Assembly (NCBI RefSeq): GCF_017349295.1
Contig: NZ_JAFMPK010000048.1
Coordinates: 115,758-179,757, forward strand
Reading direction: 5' to 3'
Source: Myceligenerans salitolerans
GTDB lineage: Bacteria; Actinomycetota; Actinomycetes; Actinomycetales; Cellulomonadaceae
DNA length: 64,000 bases
The number at the start of each line of letters is the position of its first letter. The stretch's first letter is position 1. The notes under the pieces are model-generated. The model was not told the origin of the DNA, did no database searches, and was given only the letters and a program-made list of their open reading frames with translations. Below, one piece after another: positions 46,507-55,468 of this stretch. The translations under genes were made by a program, and so were the position numbers.

Positions 46507-49434
46507 GTGACCACCGCCTTGTATCGCCGCTACCGGCCCGACACCTTCGCCGACATGATCGGTCAGGAGCACGTGACGGGACCCCTCATGCAGGCGTTGC
46601 GCAGCGGCCGGGTCAACCATGCCTATCTGTTCAGCGGGCCGCGCGGCTGCGGTAAGACGACGTCGGCCCGGATCCTCGCGCGCACCCTCAACTGCCACCG
46701 CAACACTCCCGAGACGCCGTTGGACACCCCCTGCGGTGAGTGCGAGTCGTGCACGGAACTGGCGCGTGGCGGCTCGGGCTCGCTCGATGTCGTCGAGATC
46801 GACGCGGCCAGTCACAACGGTGTCGACGACGCGCGCGATCTGCGCGAGCGGGCGACCTTCGCCCCGGCACGCGACCGGTACAAGATCTTCATCCTGGACG
46901 AGGCGCACATGGTGACGCCGCAGGGCTTCAACGCGCTCCTGAAGATCGTCGAGGAGCCTCCGCCGCACATCAAGTTCGTCTTCGCGACCACCGAGCCGGA
47001 CAAGGTGATCGGCACCATCCGGTCCCGCACGCACCACTATCCGTTCCGTCTCGTGCCGCCGGACGTCCTGTCGCCGTACCTGGAGAAGCTGTCCGACGCC
47101 GAGGGCATCACGATCGGGTCCGGTGTCCTGCCACTGGTGACACGAGCGGGCGGCGGGTCCGTCCGGGACTCGTTGTCCGTGATGGACCAGCTCATCGCCG
47201 GCGCCTCAGGCGGAGAGGTCGGCTACGACCTGGCGGTCGGCCTGCTCGGATACACCCATGCCTCCCTGCTGGACGATGTCGTGGACGCGCTCGCCGTCCG
47301 GGACGGCGCGTCGATCTTCCGGGTCGTGGACCAGATCATCGCCACGGGCCACGAGCCGCGGCGGTTCGTCGAGGACGTACTCGAACGGCTGCGCGATCTC
47401 ATCGTCATCGGCGTCTCCGGTGACGCGGCGGACGCGGTGCTGCGCGACCTTCCCGCCGACCAGCTCGAACGGATGAGGACGCAGGCCGGCCGGCTCGGCG
47501 TGGCAGAGTTGTCGCGCGCGGCCGACCTGGTCAACGCGGCACTGACCGAGATGACGGGAGCCACGTCGCCTCGCCTCCACCTGGAACTGCTGTGCGCGCG
47601 CCTGCTGCTCCCCGGAGCCGACGACGGCGCGGCCGGCCTCGCCGCACGTATCGACCGGCTGGAACGGGGCGGAATCACGGTACGGACCACTGGCGGCCCA
47701 GGGACCGAGGCCGCGCCGACCGAGCCGGCACCAGCCGGAGACGTGGGTGGGGGCCTGACGGGCGCCGCGGCCGCTCGAGCGGTGATCGAGGCGAACCGCG
47801 CGAAGAAGGGAGCTCCGGCGGGCTCGTCCACCTCCTCCGACGCTTCCCAGGCATCCACCGAGCCGTCGGCATCCGCTGCCGCGTCCGACACGGGAAAGCG
47901 GGTGGAGGCCAGGCCCGACGGGCGCGCCTCCGGGCAGGACGCGGACGAGCAGAGCATGGGCGAGCAGCCTGCTGCCGGGCCGGGTGGGGCCGTTCCCGGG
48001 CGCGTCGAGCCCATCGCGGCCCGGTCCCAGCAGGCCGTCGAGGAGGACCACGCGATCGAGCCCGCGCCGGTTCCGGAGCCGGGGTCGACGGAGGCGGCGG
48101 AGGCTACGGCCACGACGACCGAACGTGGGACGGCAACGACCGGCGCCGGCCCGATGGCCACGGAGGAGGTGCGTCGCCGCTGGCCCGAGGTGCTGGAGAC
48201 GCTGTCGGCAGCCCGGGTCACCTGGTCGCTCGTCGGCCAGAACGCGCAGGTGGCATCGCTCGACGGTGGCGTGCTGAAGCTCGCGTTCCGCGCGGACGGT
48301 CTCGCCCGGGCGTTCGCGAACCCGCGGCACACGAGTGCCGTGGAGGACGCCGTCTACCAGACGCTGGGGATCCAGGTGAAGGTGGAGGGCATCGTCGGTG
48401 ACGGTCCAGGACCTGCCGACGGTGCCGGGCCCTCCGGAAGCGCCGGGCCCTCGGGCCAGGGAGGGCCAGGCGGCAGGCCGGGACCGGGTAGCGGCTCCGG
48501 CGGACCGGGCGGCACGCCCGCACCGGGCAGCGATTCCCCGGACGGTTCCCGAGAAAGCGGTGCGGCCCGCTCCCAGCCATCGGGCCGCGCGAATGTCGGT
48601 CCCGAAGGCTCACCGCGGTCGGCTTCCACCGGAGTGGGGTCGACCGCCATGAGCGAGCCCGCCGAGACCGACGGCTGGCCGGACGTGCCGGTACCCGGCG
48701 GCAGGCCGGGAACCGCCGACGCCGGGGCAGGACCCGTACCCCCGACGGCCGGACCACGGGACACCGCCGGGAACAACGGCCGAGGTCCGGCCGGCAGTCA
48801 GCACGCCGGAGACGAAGGCAGTTCCGGAAGCGACGGCGCGGTGGACGTCTGGGACACCACCGAGATCCAGGCGCGAGCCAGGAGTGGCGGCATGGCGGTG
48901 TCGGGAGGCCCGGGCGCGAACGGCAGCATGGCGTCCGGTGGGTCACCCGACGGTGGGCGCGCCGGATCGACGGACGGTGGACCACGCGGAACCTCCGCCG
49001 TCGCCGTGGCCGAACGCACGGCGACGACGGACGCGAACCCGGCGGCACACGCCGACGACCCGATCCCCGAGCCTCCGCCCGACTACGACGACGATCTCGA
49101 GCCCAGCGGAAGCCGTGCGCCCACTCCACCTGCCGCTCCCGCTCCCGCTCCCGCTCCCGAGACGGTCTACGCGACCCAGCCGGCGACGGGACGGCTCACC
49201 GGTGCGGAGCGCGCACGGGAGGCGTTGCGACGCGCCCAGGCGGCACGCGGACCCGCGGCCGTCCCGGGCTCACGTGAAGCGCCCGGCGTGCCGAACGGAA
49301 TCGGCGCCTCCTACGACGAGCTGTCGGCCGACGACCCGGACCTCGAAGCCGCGGGCAGCGGGCTCGTCGGCGTTCCGCTGGTCGTGAAGATCCTGGGCGG
49401 AACGGTCATCGACGAAAGGCTCGACCAGGCATGA
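46507..49434 (+). CDS. dnaX: DNA polymerase III gamma/tau subunit with very long disordered linker
   Basis: Clamp-loader ATPase. 975 residues from GTG 46507. Walker A G-P-R-G-C-G-K-T-T, the zinc module (C-x8-C-x2-C from C-G-E-C), the D-E-A-H box in L-D-E-A-H-M and the sensor region are intact in the first 370 residues. A conserved helical/beta segment (E-E-V-R-R-R-W-P-E-V-L-E) lies near 550-640. The remainder is Gly/Pro/Ser/Asp-rich and disordered. A short conserved tail ends the protein. No frameshift motif for a separate gamma form was found by eye. Confidence 0.95.
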   Translation: MTTALYRRYRPDTFADMIGQEHVTGPLMQALRSGRVNHAYLFSGPRGCGKTTSARILARTLNCHRNTPETPLDTPCGECESCTELARGGSGSLDVVEIDAASHNGVDDARDLRERATFAPARDRYKIFILDEAHMVTPQGFNALLKIVEEPPPHIKFVFATTEPDKVIGTIRSRTHHYPFRLVPPDVLSPYLEKLSDAEGITIGSGVLPLVTRAGGGSVRDSLSVMDQLIAGASGGEVGYDLAVGLLGYTHASLLDDVVDALAVRDGASIFRVVDQIIATGHEPRRFVEDVLERLRDLIVIGVSGDAADAVLRDLPADQLERMRTQAGRLGVAELSRAADLVNAALTEMTGATSPRLHLELLCARLLLPGADDGAAGLAARIDRLERGGITVRTTGGPGTEAAPTEPAPAGDVGGGLTGAAAARAVIEANRAKKGAPAGSSTSSDASQASTEPSASAAASDTGKRVEARPDGRASGQDADEQSMGEQPAAGPGGAVPGRVEPIAARSQQAVEEDHAIEPAPVPEPGSTEAAEATATTTERGTATTGAGPMATEEVRRRWPEVLETLSAARVTWSLVGQNAQVASLDGGVLKLAFRADGLARAFANPRHTSAVEDAVYQTLGIQVKVEGIVGDGPGPADGAGPSGSAGPSGQGGPGGRPGPGSGSGGPGGTPAPGSDSPDGSRESGAARSQPSGRANVGPEGSPRSASTGVGSTAMSEPAETDGWPDVPVPGGRPGTADAGAGPVPPTAGPRDTAGNNGRGPAGSQHAGDEGSSGSDGAVDVWDTTEIQARARSGGMAVSGGPGANGSMASGGSPDGGRAGSTDGGPRGTSAVAVAERTATTDANPAAHADDPIPEPPPDYDDDLEPSGSRAPTPPAAPAPAPAPETVYATQPATGRLTGAERAREALRRAQAARGPAAVPGSREAPGVPNGIGASYDELSADDPDLEAAGSGLVGVPLVVKILGGTVIDERLDQA

Positions 49435-49928
49435 CCGTACCCGCGGAGACACTGCGGATCGTCGCCGCGATCGTGGTCGGCGCCGACGGCCGCCACCTCG
49501 TGGTGCGCAAGCGTGACACGACGTCGTACATGCAGGTGGGCGGCAAGATCGAACCCGGCGAGGAGCCACTCGCGGCACTGCTGCGCGAGTTCGAGGAGGA
49601 GGTCGGGCTCGTGATCGATCCCACGCGAGCGCTACCGCTCGGACGATTCGGGGCGCCGGCGGTCAACGAGCCGGGCCACCGTGTCGATGCGCATGCCTTC
49701 GTGGTCGGCCTGACACGTCAGGAACGGCCGCAGGCCCGGGCGGAGCTGGAAGAGCTCGCGTGGATCGATCCCGCCGCGCCGAGGACGCCTCACCCCCTCG
49801 CGCCGCTCAGCCTCGACCTCCTGACGGCGTGGCACGAGCGCGAGACCGGAAAGGCTCACGCGAGTTCCGGCTCGGAGGCCGGTGCGAGTTTCGATGACGA
49901 CACCAGGACCGGGGTCGAGGCGGTCTAG
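49431..49928 (+). CDS. Nudix hydrolase
   Basis: 165 residues. The Nudix box matches G-x5-E-x7-R-E-U-x-E-E-x-G-U exactly (G-K-I-E-P-G-E ... R-E-F-E-E-E-V-G-L), so pyrophosphohydrolase activity is expected. The ATG overlaps the dnaX stop (ATGA), so it is probably translated with dnaX. The substrate is not determined; a role in cleaning the nucleotide pool would suit the position. Confidence 0.93.
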   Translation: MTVPAETLRIVAAIVVGADGRHLVVRKRDTTSYMQVGGKIEPGEEPLAALLREFEEEVGLVIDPTRALPLGRFGAPAVNEPGHRVDAHAFVVGLTRQERPQARAELEELAWIDPAAPRTPHPLAPLSLDLLTAWHERETGKAHASSGSEAGASFDDDTRTGVEAV

Positions 49929-50138
49929 GTAGTGGTCAGGCCGGACGGCGAGCGGTCACCGCCACAGCGGACGGTGTGCCGTCGGACCGAAGCCTTGCCC
50001 GCGCCTCCATCAGGGCGAAGCCGAGCAGGTTGAGGCCCTGCCAGCACTCCGGCTTCTCGGCATTCGGGGGCTTGGCTGTGGAAAAGCTTGGTTGTGCACA
50101 GATCTGTCTCCGGGAGCCCGAAACCCCTCTGGTCTCCG

Positions 50139-50159
50139 TATGATCGAACACAAGAACGA
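50139..50159. promoter_or_regulatory. -10 element overlapped by a degenerate LexA (SOS) box
   Basis: TATGAT (50139-50144) is a good -10. It abuts TCGAAC-acaa-GAACGA (50144-50159), which differs at two bases from the actinobacterial SOS box TCGAAC-N4-GTTCGA. DUF222/HNH genes in mycobacteria carry such boxes. Confidence 0.4.
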
Positions 50160-50182
50160 AGAGGTGGACAGGGGAGGCGGCA

Positions 50183-51724
50183 GTGCAGGACGGTTCACGG
50201 ATTGCGCAGCTCATCGAGGCATCGCGCGCAGGCCTCCAGCGAGACGAGCCGAGCGCCACCGGCCAGGTCCTGGATGCTCTTACCGTCCACCTCGCCGATC
50301 TTCCCGACGACGTCCTAGCAGACATGGTGCGAGCGGCGGCGAGCCTGGCTGGATGGGCTGCCGGTGTTCAGGCTCGTGCTGCCGGAGAACTGGTGCTGCG
50401 TTCGAGGGGCTTCACCGGTTTCGAGCAGACGACGACAATGGTGTCTGGCGAGTTGCGCGAAACGCGGCGTACCGCGCGAGTGATCACCGTACGAGCCGCT
50501 GCTGGTCTACGGCACCCAGTGGTGATCGACCATCTCAGCGCCGGGCGTATCGACGCGCCGCGCGCCGATGCCTTGCTGCTGGCCGGGCGCTCTCTGACCG
50601 ACCAGCAGCGGGCCGGAGCGATCGAGGAACTCCTGCCCACGGCCTCGGAGCGGTCAGCCGCCTGGCTCGCGAACGAGATGCGGAAACTCGCCCGAAGCCT
50701 GGATCCTGGCAAAGAGAGCAAGGCTGCGGCGGAGTCCCGAGCGGTGTTTCACGATGCGTGCGAAGACGGGATGGGCACGGTGACCGCCTTTCTGCCCGCG
50801 GTCGACTCGGCGGCGGTATGGGGAGTGCTCGATGACCTCGCCCAACAGATACGCCGCACGGACGACACGCGCACACTGGGCCAGCTCCGGGCGGATGTCC
50901 TGACCTCCATCGTGACCGGACGTCTCGTACCTCAGAATCGGGATCCGCACGATGACACCGAACGCGATCGCGAACCGGTCGTACGGTTGACGCCGAGCCG
51001 CCCGGTCGTGCGCGTCACCGTCCCACTGACCGCCTTGCGCGGCGATGATGCGGACCCGCATCCCGATACGGCCAGCGATCGTGGCGGGGCTGCATGGCTG
51101 GACGGGTTCGGCCCTCTCGACGTCGGCACCGCCACCCGGGTCGCCTTCGATCCCGACTCCACCTGGTACCGCCTGGTGACCGATCCGGTCACGGGTGTCC
51201 TGACCGACTACTCCACCCGCGCCTATCGACCTCCTCAACCCTTGGCAGACGCCGTACGCCTGCGTGACGGGACGTGCCGCGGACCGGGCTGTCAGATCGA
51301 CGCACGATGGTGCGACCTGGACCATATCGACCCCTACGACAGAGAGCGCGCCTCCGATCCGAGCGAGCCCGGGCAGACGCGTGCCGACAACCTGCACGCC
51401 CTGTGTCGCACCCACCACCGGCTCAAAACGAAGTACGGCTGGCACGTACATCGTGATCCCGCATCCGGGATCACCTACTGGACCGCGCCCACCGGCCGCC
51501 GTTACACGAAGAGCCCGACGAGCATCGATCCGGAGCCCACGAGCTTCCGAGAATTCCTGAGAGCCAGAACAGCCCTCCCGGATCGTGGAGCCGAGCTCAC
51601 CGACCGGGGCCCGGCTGCCGGTCCTCACGAAGCGGAGCACCGTCACCACGACGGTGAGAAGGACCGACGAACCCGAGGTGTCGACGGCAACCACGTCGAC
51701 GCGCCGGACGAGCCACCGTTCTGA
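50183..51724 (+). CDS. DUF222/HNH endonuclease (13E12-repeat family)
   Basis: 513 residues, GTG start with GGGGAGG upstream. A long helical DUF222 region is followed by an HNH domain: C-R-G-P-G-C, W-C-D-L-D-H-I, N-L-H-A-L-C-R-T-H-H. The two Cys pairs and His residues form the usual zinc-stabilised HNH fold. Such genes are present in many copies in actinobacteria and behave like repeat families; their role is unknown. Slightly lower GC and a disordered basic tail separate it from its neighbours. Confidence 0.9.
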   Translation: MQDGSRIAQLIEASRAGLQRDEPSATGQVLDALTVHLADLPDDVLADMVRAAASLAGWAAGVQARAAGELVLRSRGFTGFEQTTTMVSGELRETRRTARVITVRAAAGLRHPVVIDHLSAGRIDAPRADALLLAGRSLTDQQRAGAIEELLPTASERSAAWLANEMRKLARSLDPGKESKAAAESRAVFHDACEDGMGTVTAFLPAVDSAAVWGVLDDLAQQIRRTDDTRTLGQLRADVLTSIVTGRLVPQNRDPHDDTERDREPVVRLTPSRPVVRVTVPLTALRGDDADPHPDTASDRGGAAWLDGFGPLDVGTATRVAFDPDSTWYRLVTDPVTGVLTDYSTRAYRPPQPLADAVRLRDGTCRGPGCQIDARWCDLDHIDPYDRERASDPSEPGQTRADNLHALCRTHHRLKTKYGWHVHRDPASGITYWTAPTGRRYTKSPTSIDPEPTSFREFLRARTALPDRGAELTDRGPAAGPHEAEHRHHDGEKDRRTRGVDGNHVDAPDEPPF

Positions 51725-51765
51725 CGTGACGCCCGACCTGCCCGGTACCTGCAAGGATGAGGGAC

Positions 51766-52017
51766 ATGAGTCGCGGGAGCCTCCATCAGGTCGAGCTCTG
51801 GATACCGAGCCTGGCCACGGCCGAGCGCGGTTGGACGCTGATGTTCCCCGACCGGCATCCGCTCGCCGTCGGTCGGGACCACTACGCCGCCTATCTCGAG
51901 AGCGAGGACGGCTACGAGATGAAGATCGTCGCCGGCCGCGACACCGACCCCCGCGCCGACACGGGGACCGGTCGGCCGTGCTCAGCCGTGGGAGAGGCCG
52001 TGGGAGGAGCCGCCTGA
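51766..52017 (+). pseudogene. VOC (glyoxalase-fold) protein with the middle deleted
   Basis: The reading frame joins an intact VOC N-terminus (G-S-L-H-Q-V-E-L-W-I-P) directly to the family's C-terminal part (W-T-L-M-F-P-D-R-H-P, H-Y-A-A-Y-L-E-S, G-Y-E-M-K-I-V). Relatives have about 70 more residues between A-E-R-G and W-T-L. The deletion keeps frame. It removes most of the fold, so activity is unlikely. An ATG at 51757 is an alternative start. TGATG couples the stop to the ABC ATPase start. Confidence 0.65.
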
Positions 52018-52757
52018 TGACCGCCGCCCTCGAACTGGACCGTGTCTCGCACTCCTTCCGCACCCGCGGCGCTCTCGACGACTTCTCGATCGTCGTCCAC
52101 CCGGGCGAGGTCGTCGCCATGATCGGCTTCAACGGCGCAGGCAAGACAACGGCGATGCGGGTGCTGGCCGGCCGGCTTCGCCCGTCCCACGGCACGGCAC
52201 GCCTCCTCGGCCGTGATCCGCATGACGTGTCCGGACGGAACGCGCGCCGGTTCGGCCACCTCATCGATGCCCCGCTGGCCCATCCGGATCTCACCGTGAC
52301 GGAGAACGTCCGCTCGGCGGCCCGGCTCCACGGTCTGGACCGCGCCACCGCGGCAGGTGCCACCACCGCCGTCATCGGACAGCTGGCGTTGGAGCCGTGG
52401 GCAGACGCCCGGTCCGCCGCCCTTTCCCAAGGCAACCGCCAGCGCCTGGGTATCGCCTGCGCCACCGTCCACTCGCCCGAGGCGATCGTGCTCGACGAAC
52501 CCACCAGCGCCCTCGACCCCCGCGGTGTCGTCGTCGTCCGTGACCTCATCCGCGCGAGCGCCGCGAGCGGCGCGGCGATACTCGTCTCCAGCCATCATCT
52601 CGACGAGGTCTCGCGAGTGGCGGACCGGATCGTCGTCGTGCACGGCGGCCGTGTGGTCGGTGCGCTCGAACCGGGCTCCACGGACCTGGAGCGGCGCTTC
52701 TTCGAGCTGGTGCACGACGCCGACACCCGAACGCCCGATCCGGAGCGTGCCTCATGA
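52017..52757 (+). CDS. ABC transporter ATPase
   Basis: 246 residues. Walker A G-F-N-G-A-G-K-T-T, signature L-S-Q-G-N-R-Q-R, Walker B A-I-V-L-D-E-P. ATG overlaps the VOC remnant stop; its own stop overlaps the permease start (ATGA). Resembles the bacitracin/nisin-immunity type (BcrA-like). Substrate unknown. Confidence 0.9.
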   Translation: MTAALELDRVSHSFRTRGALDDFSIVVHPGEVVAMIGFNGAGKTTAMRVLAGRLRPSHGTARLLGRDPHDVSGRNARRFGHLIDAPLAHPDLTVTENVRSAARLHGLDRATAAGATTAVIGQLALEPWADARSAALSQGNRQRLGIACATVHSPEAIVLDEPTSALDPRGVVVVRDLIRASAASGAAILVSSHHLDEVSRVADRIVVVHGGRVVGALEPGSTDLERRFFELVHDADTRTPDPERAS

Positions 52758-53542
52758 CGAACTTCACGGCCGCGTGGGAGACCGAGTGGCTCCTGTGCCT
52801 CCGGTCCACGATCGTCCGCATCGCCACGGCCCTGCTGGTGTTCGTGATCCCGGCGGGGGCGATCGGGGCGGTGGCACTCTCCCGCTCCGGGACCACGGCG
52901 ACGGTCACCACGGCGAAGTTCGCTCCCTACGCGTCCGGCCCGCTCGCCGAGACCCATGTCCTCGTCGCCGCACAGGTCATGTCCGTCGCCCTGCTGATGG
53001 CCGGAGGCTTCGCGATGGCGTGGACCTTCGGTCAGGAGGTCGCCTCCGGCCTGGCCGGGGCGCGCACGGGGATGGCGACGTCACGCGCCGGCGTGGCACT
53101 CGCCAAGGTCCTCGTCCATCTCACATGGCTCACCGGCTGCGTGATCGCCGTCGTCGGGCTGACCGTCACCGCCTCGGCACTCGTGTGCGCCGTCACGGGC
53201 GTGCCGTTCGACGACGGCGCCTGGAGCCGTGCCGGTCTGGCCCTCGTCGCCGGGCTGCTCTCCGCGGGGCTCACGATCCCGTTCGGCTGGGTCGCGACCG
53301 TCACCCGGAGCCCGCTCGGCACGATCGGCGTGCTGATCGGCGTCGTCGTGGTCACGCAGCTGGTCACCGCGCTGGGCGGCGGAGCGTGGTTCCCGTATGC
53401 GGCACCGTCTCTGTGGACGGAGATGGGTGGCCCGGAGGCCGCCGCTGCCGTCGGCCTGCCGCACCTGCTCCTGGCCGCGGCCGTCATGCCGGCCGGCGCG
53501 ATCGCCGTCGTCCACGCGTGGCGGCGGCTCGACGACCTCTGA
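52754..53542 (+). CDS. ABC transporter permease (BcrB-like)
   Basis: 262 residues with six hydrophobic helices. Features include F-G-Q-E-V-A-S-G-L-A-G-A-R between helices 2 and 3, typical of ABC-2 permeases of the BcrB class. Coupled to the ATPase. No regulator in the neighbourhood. Confidence 0.85.
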   Translation: MTNFTAAWETEWLLCLRSTIVRIATALLVFVIPAGAIGAVALSRSGTTATVTTAKFAPYASGPLAETHVLVAAQVMSVALLMAGGFAMAWTFGQEVASGLAGARTGMATSRAGVALAKVLVHLTWLTGCVIAVVGLTVTASALVCAVTGVPFDDGAWSRAGLALVAGLLSAGLTIPFGWVATVTRSPLGTIGVLIGVVVVTQLVTALGGGAWFPYAAPSLWTEMGGPEAAAAVGLPHLLLAAAVMPAGAIAVVHAWRRLDDL

Positions 53543-53643
53543 CCACTGCCCGCTGACCGGCGCGTCGCTCCCGCCGGCGCACGAGAAGCGAACGGCGACG
53601 CCCAGGACCCGCGTGGCCCGGAGCCCGGCTCCGCAGACAGCAA

Positions 53644-53740
53644 GGACCCCCCGCACACCCATCAGAGCTCACTTACCCTTGCTGCCTTCCGGCCCTGGGG
53701 GAGTTCGGCGAGGTGATGCCGCACGAGGGGTCTGCCCCCA
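53644..53740 (-). ncRNA. ffs: Signal recognition particle RNA (small bacterial type)
   Basis: On the minus strand the conserved helix-8 region reads GGCCGGAAGGCAGCAAGGG, including the GGAA tetraloop. The ends GACCCC and GGGGTC pair. Length about 97; ends are approximate. Next to tRNA-Ser. Confidence 0.85.
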
Positions 53741-53927
53741 CCCTAACCGAGGCCGTCCCCGAATCCCGAATCGTGTCGCGGGATCCGCGCTCTCGCGGTC
53801 GAACGAGTACGTCACACCGTGATCCGGTCGTCTCGATTCGGCCGCAGCCCCCTCGGTCCGGTATCCTCATCAGGCCGTTGCCGGTACGCGCTCACGTGTC
53901 CGGGTTGGCCGCGCCTGTCGGGCGCGA

Positions 53928-54012
53928 GGAGGATTCGCCTAGCGGCCTATGGCGCACGCTTGGAAAGCGTGTTGGGTTCACGCCCTCGGGGGTTCGAATC
54001 CCCCATCCTCCG
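53928..54012 (+). tRNA. tRNA-Ser (anticodon GGA)
   Basis: GGAGGAT pairs with ATCCTCC. The anticodon arm CACGC-TTGGAAA-GCGTG places GGA at 53962-53964. A long variable arm and the GGTTCGAATC T-arm are typical of class II serine tRNAs. Length 85. Confidence 0.95.
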
Positions 54013-54021
54013 CCCTGGAAG

Positions 54022-54049
54022 CCCCGGGACCTCACGGTCCCGGGGTTTT
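54022..54049 (+). terminator. Terminator of tRNA-Ser
   Basis: CCCCGGGACC and GGTCCCGGGG form a perfect 10-bp stem around TCAC, followed by TTTT. Confidence 0.9.
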
Positions 54050-54142
54050 CGTTGCAACGGCGCGGCTTTCTCAGAATGGTGATACCCCCTTGCCGCGAGG
54101 GCACATTCCGGCACGAAGCCGCTCACCTGTACTGTCTGGAGC

Positions 54143-54865
54143 ATGAACGTGCTGGTGCTCTGGGACGTGGACCACACCCTGATCGAGAACGGTGGGGTGA
54201 GCAAGGAGACGTACGCGGGCGCGTTCGAGATCCTCGCCGGACGCCCCGCGGTGCATCGCGCCAGGACGGGCGGCCGCACGGATCCCGAGATCCTGGGGGA
54301 TCTCATCGCGGATCACGGCCTGGACCCGGCCGCCTTCGACGCTGCCGCGCAGCGCGGAGCGCTCACCCGTGCGCTTGCCGAGCGTCGAAACCAGCTCGCG
54401 GAGCGTGGCCATGCCTTGCCGGGTGCGCATGCTGCGATCGACAAGCTGGCCACCGAGCCGGGGCTCGTACAGTCCGCACTGACGGGAAACCTTCGCGCGA
54501 ACGCGCTGGTGAAGCTTGGCACGTTCGGCCTGGACGTCGGGCTGGACTGGGACTGCGGCGGCTTCGGGTTCGACGCACCGCACCGTCCTGACCTCGTCTC
54601 GGTGGCTCAGGCCCGGGCAACCAAGAAGCACGGCGTCGTCTTTGACGTCTCGAACACCGTGCTGATCGGTGACACCGTGAACGATGTCATGGCCGGGGTC
54701 CGGGGCGGCGCTCAGGTCGTCGCGGTCCTGACGGGTGGCGTCGACGAAGCGTCGTTGACGGATGCGGGCGCGACCAGGGCGCTGCCGGATCTCTCGGACG
54801 CGGACGCCGTGCTCGCAGCGGTGAGGGACGCCGTGCGGCCCCCGGTCTCCGCGGATGGTGCGTAA
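54143..54865 (+). CDS. HAD-superfamily hydrolase
   Basis: 240 residues. D-V-D-H-T-L (nucleophile Asp and general acid Asp), S-A-L-T-G-N (motif II), and I-G-D-T-V-N-D (acidic motif) follow in the order of phosphatase-type HAD proteins; the cap of about 90 residues is the alpha-helical C1 type. Probably a phosphatase of a small sugar or glycolate-like substrate. It lies in the disturbed segment right after tRNA-Ser. Confidence 0.88.
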   Translation: MNVLVLWDVDHTLIENGGVSKETYAGAFEILAGRPAVHRARTGGRTDPEILGDLIADHGLDPAAFDAAAQRGALTRALAERRNQLAERGHALPGAHAAIDKLATEPGLVQSALTGNLRANALVKLGTFGLDVGLDWDCGGFGFDAPHRPDLVSVAQARATKKHGVVFDVSNTVLIGDTVNDVMAGVRGGAQVVAVLTGGVDEASLTDAGATRALPDLSDADAVLAAVRDAVRPPVSADGA

Positions 54866-54870
54866 CCGGC

Positions 54871-55041
54871 GTCCCAGACACGTTCGAAGCTTTGGGCGTA
54901 GGTGTCGAACATGTCGTTCCCGGCCTTGCGCTGCAGGTGGAGGATCGGCGCGATGTAGCCATACGCGCCGTAGATGTGCTGGTTGATCAGCATCTGGTCG
55001 TCGAAGATGAAGATCGAGTTGTACAACGTGAGCGTCACCAT
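54871..55041 (-). pseudogene. C-terminal fragment of a DUF5919-type XRE regulator
   Basis: On the minus strand about 57 residues match the end of DUF5919 regulators: T-L-Y-N-S-I-F, D-D-Q-M-L-I-N-Q-H-I-Y-G, P-I-L-H-L-Q-R, F-D-T-Y-A-Q-S-F-E-R-V-W. The N-terminal helix-turn-helix half and the natural stop are missing. The fragment ends next to the B2 gene, so it marks a recombination junction. Confidence 0.6.
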
Positions 55042-55081
55042 GGCCGTGCCCCGAGCGACGCGCGGATCTCGGCTGCTGAAC

Positions 55082-55468
55082 ATGCAGGCCGGCGTCACCA
55101 TGCTTCTGACGATCGCCGCGCTGCGGGCCACTCCGCTGCGGATCATCCTCAGCGCGACGCGCTACCTCAACGAGCACGCTCCGCGCGCCGCCACCCGCGA
55201 CGAAGCCCACGCCATCATCCATGCTGCACGCCGTGCTGCGAGCCGCTGGCCCGGGCGCGCCGCCTGCTTGGAAACCTCCCTGACCGCCACCTGGGTGGCG
55301 GCATTCACCGGCCGTGCCGTGACCTGGTGCCACGGATTCCGTACACAGCCCTATGAGTTCCACGCCTGGATCGAGGTCGACGGCCGACCGGTCGCCGAAC
55401 CCTCCACCACCGGCGTACTCGCCAAGACCCTGACCATCTCTCCCACCCCACGTATGGAGTCCCGATGA
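55082..55468 (+). CDS. Lasso-peptide B2-type leader peptidase (transglutaminase-like)
   Basis: 128 residues from ATG 55082 (ATG 55040 is possible but falls in foreign sequence). Features of the B2 family: helix A-T-R-D-E-A, A-A-C-L-E-T-S-L with catalytic Cys62, W-C-H-G-F-R-T-Q-P, F-H-A-W-I-E-V-D-G with His94 and Asp100, and R-P-V-A-E-P. B2 enzymes remove the leader from a lasso precursor with help from a B1 recognition protein. Neither B1, cyclase nor precursor is present here. Stop overlaps the methyltransferase start (ATGA). Confidence 0.78.
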   Translation: MQAGVTMLLTIAALRATPLRIILSATRYLNEHAPRAATRDEAHAIIHAARRAASRWPGRAACLETSLTATWVAAFTGRAVTWCHGFRTQPYEFHAWIEVDGRPVAEPSTTGVLAKTLTISPTPRMESR

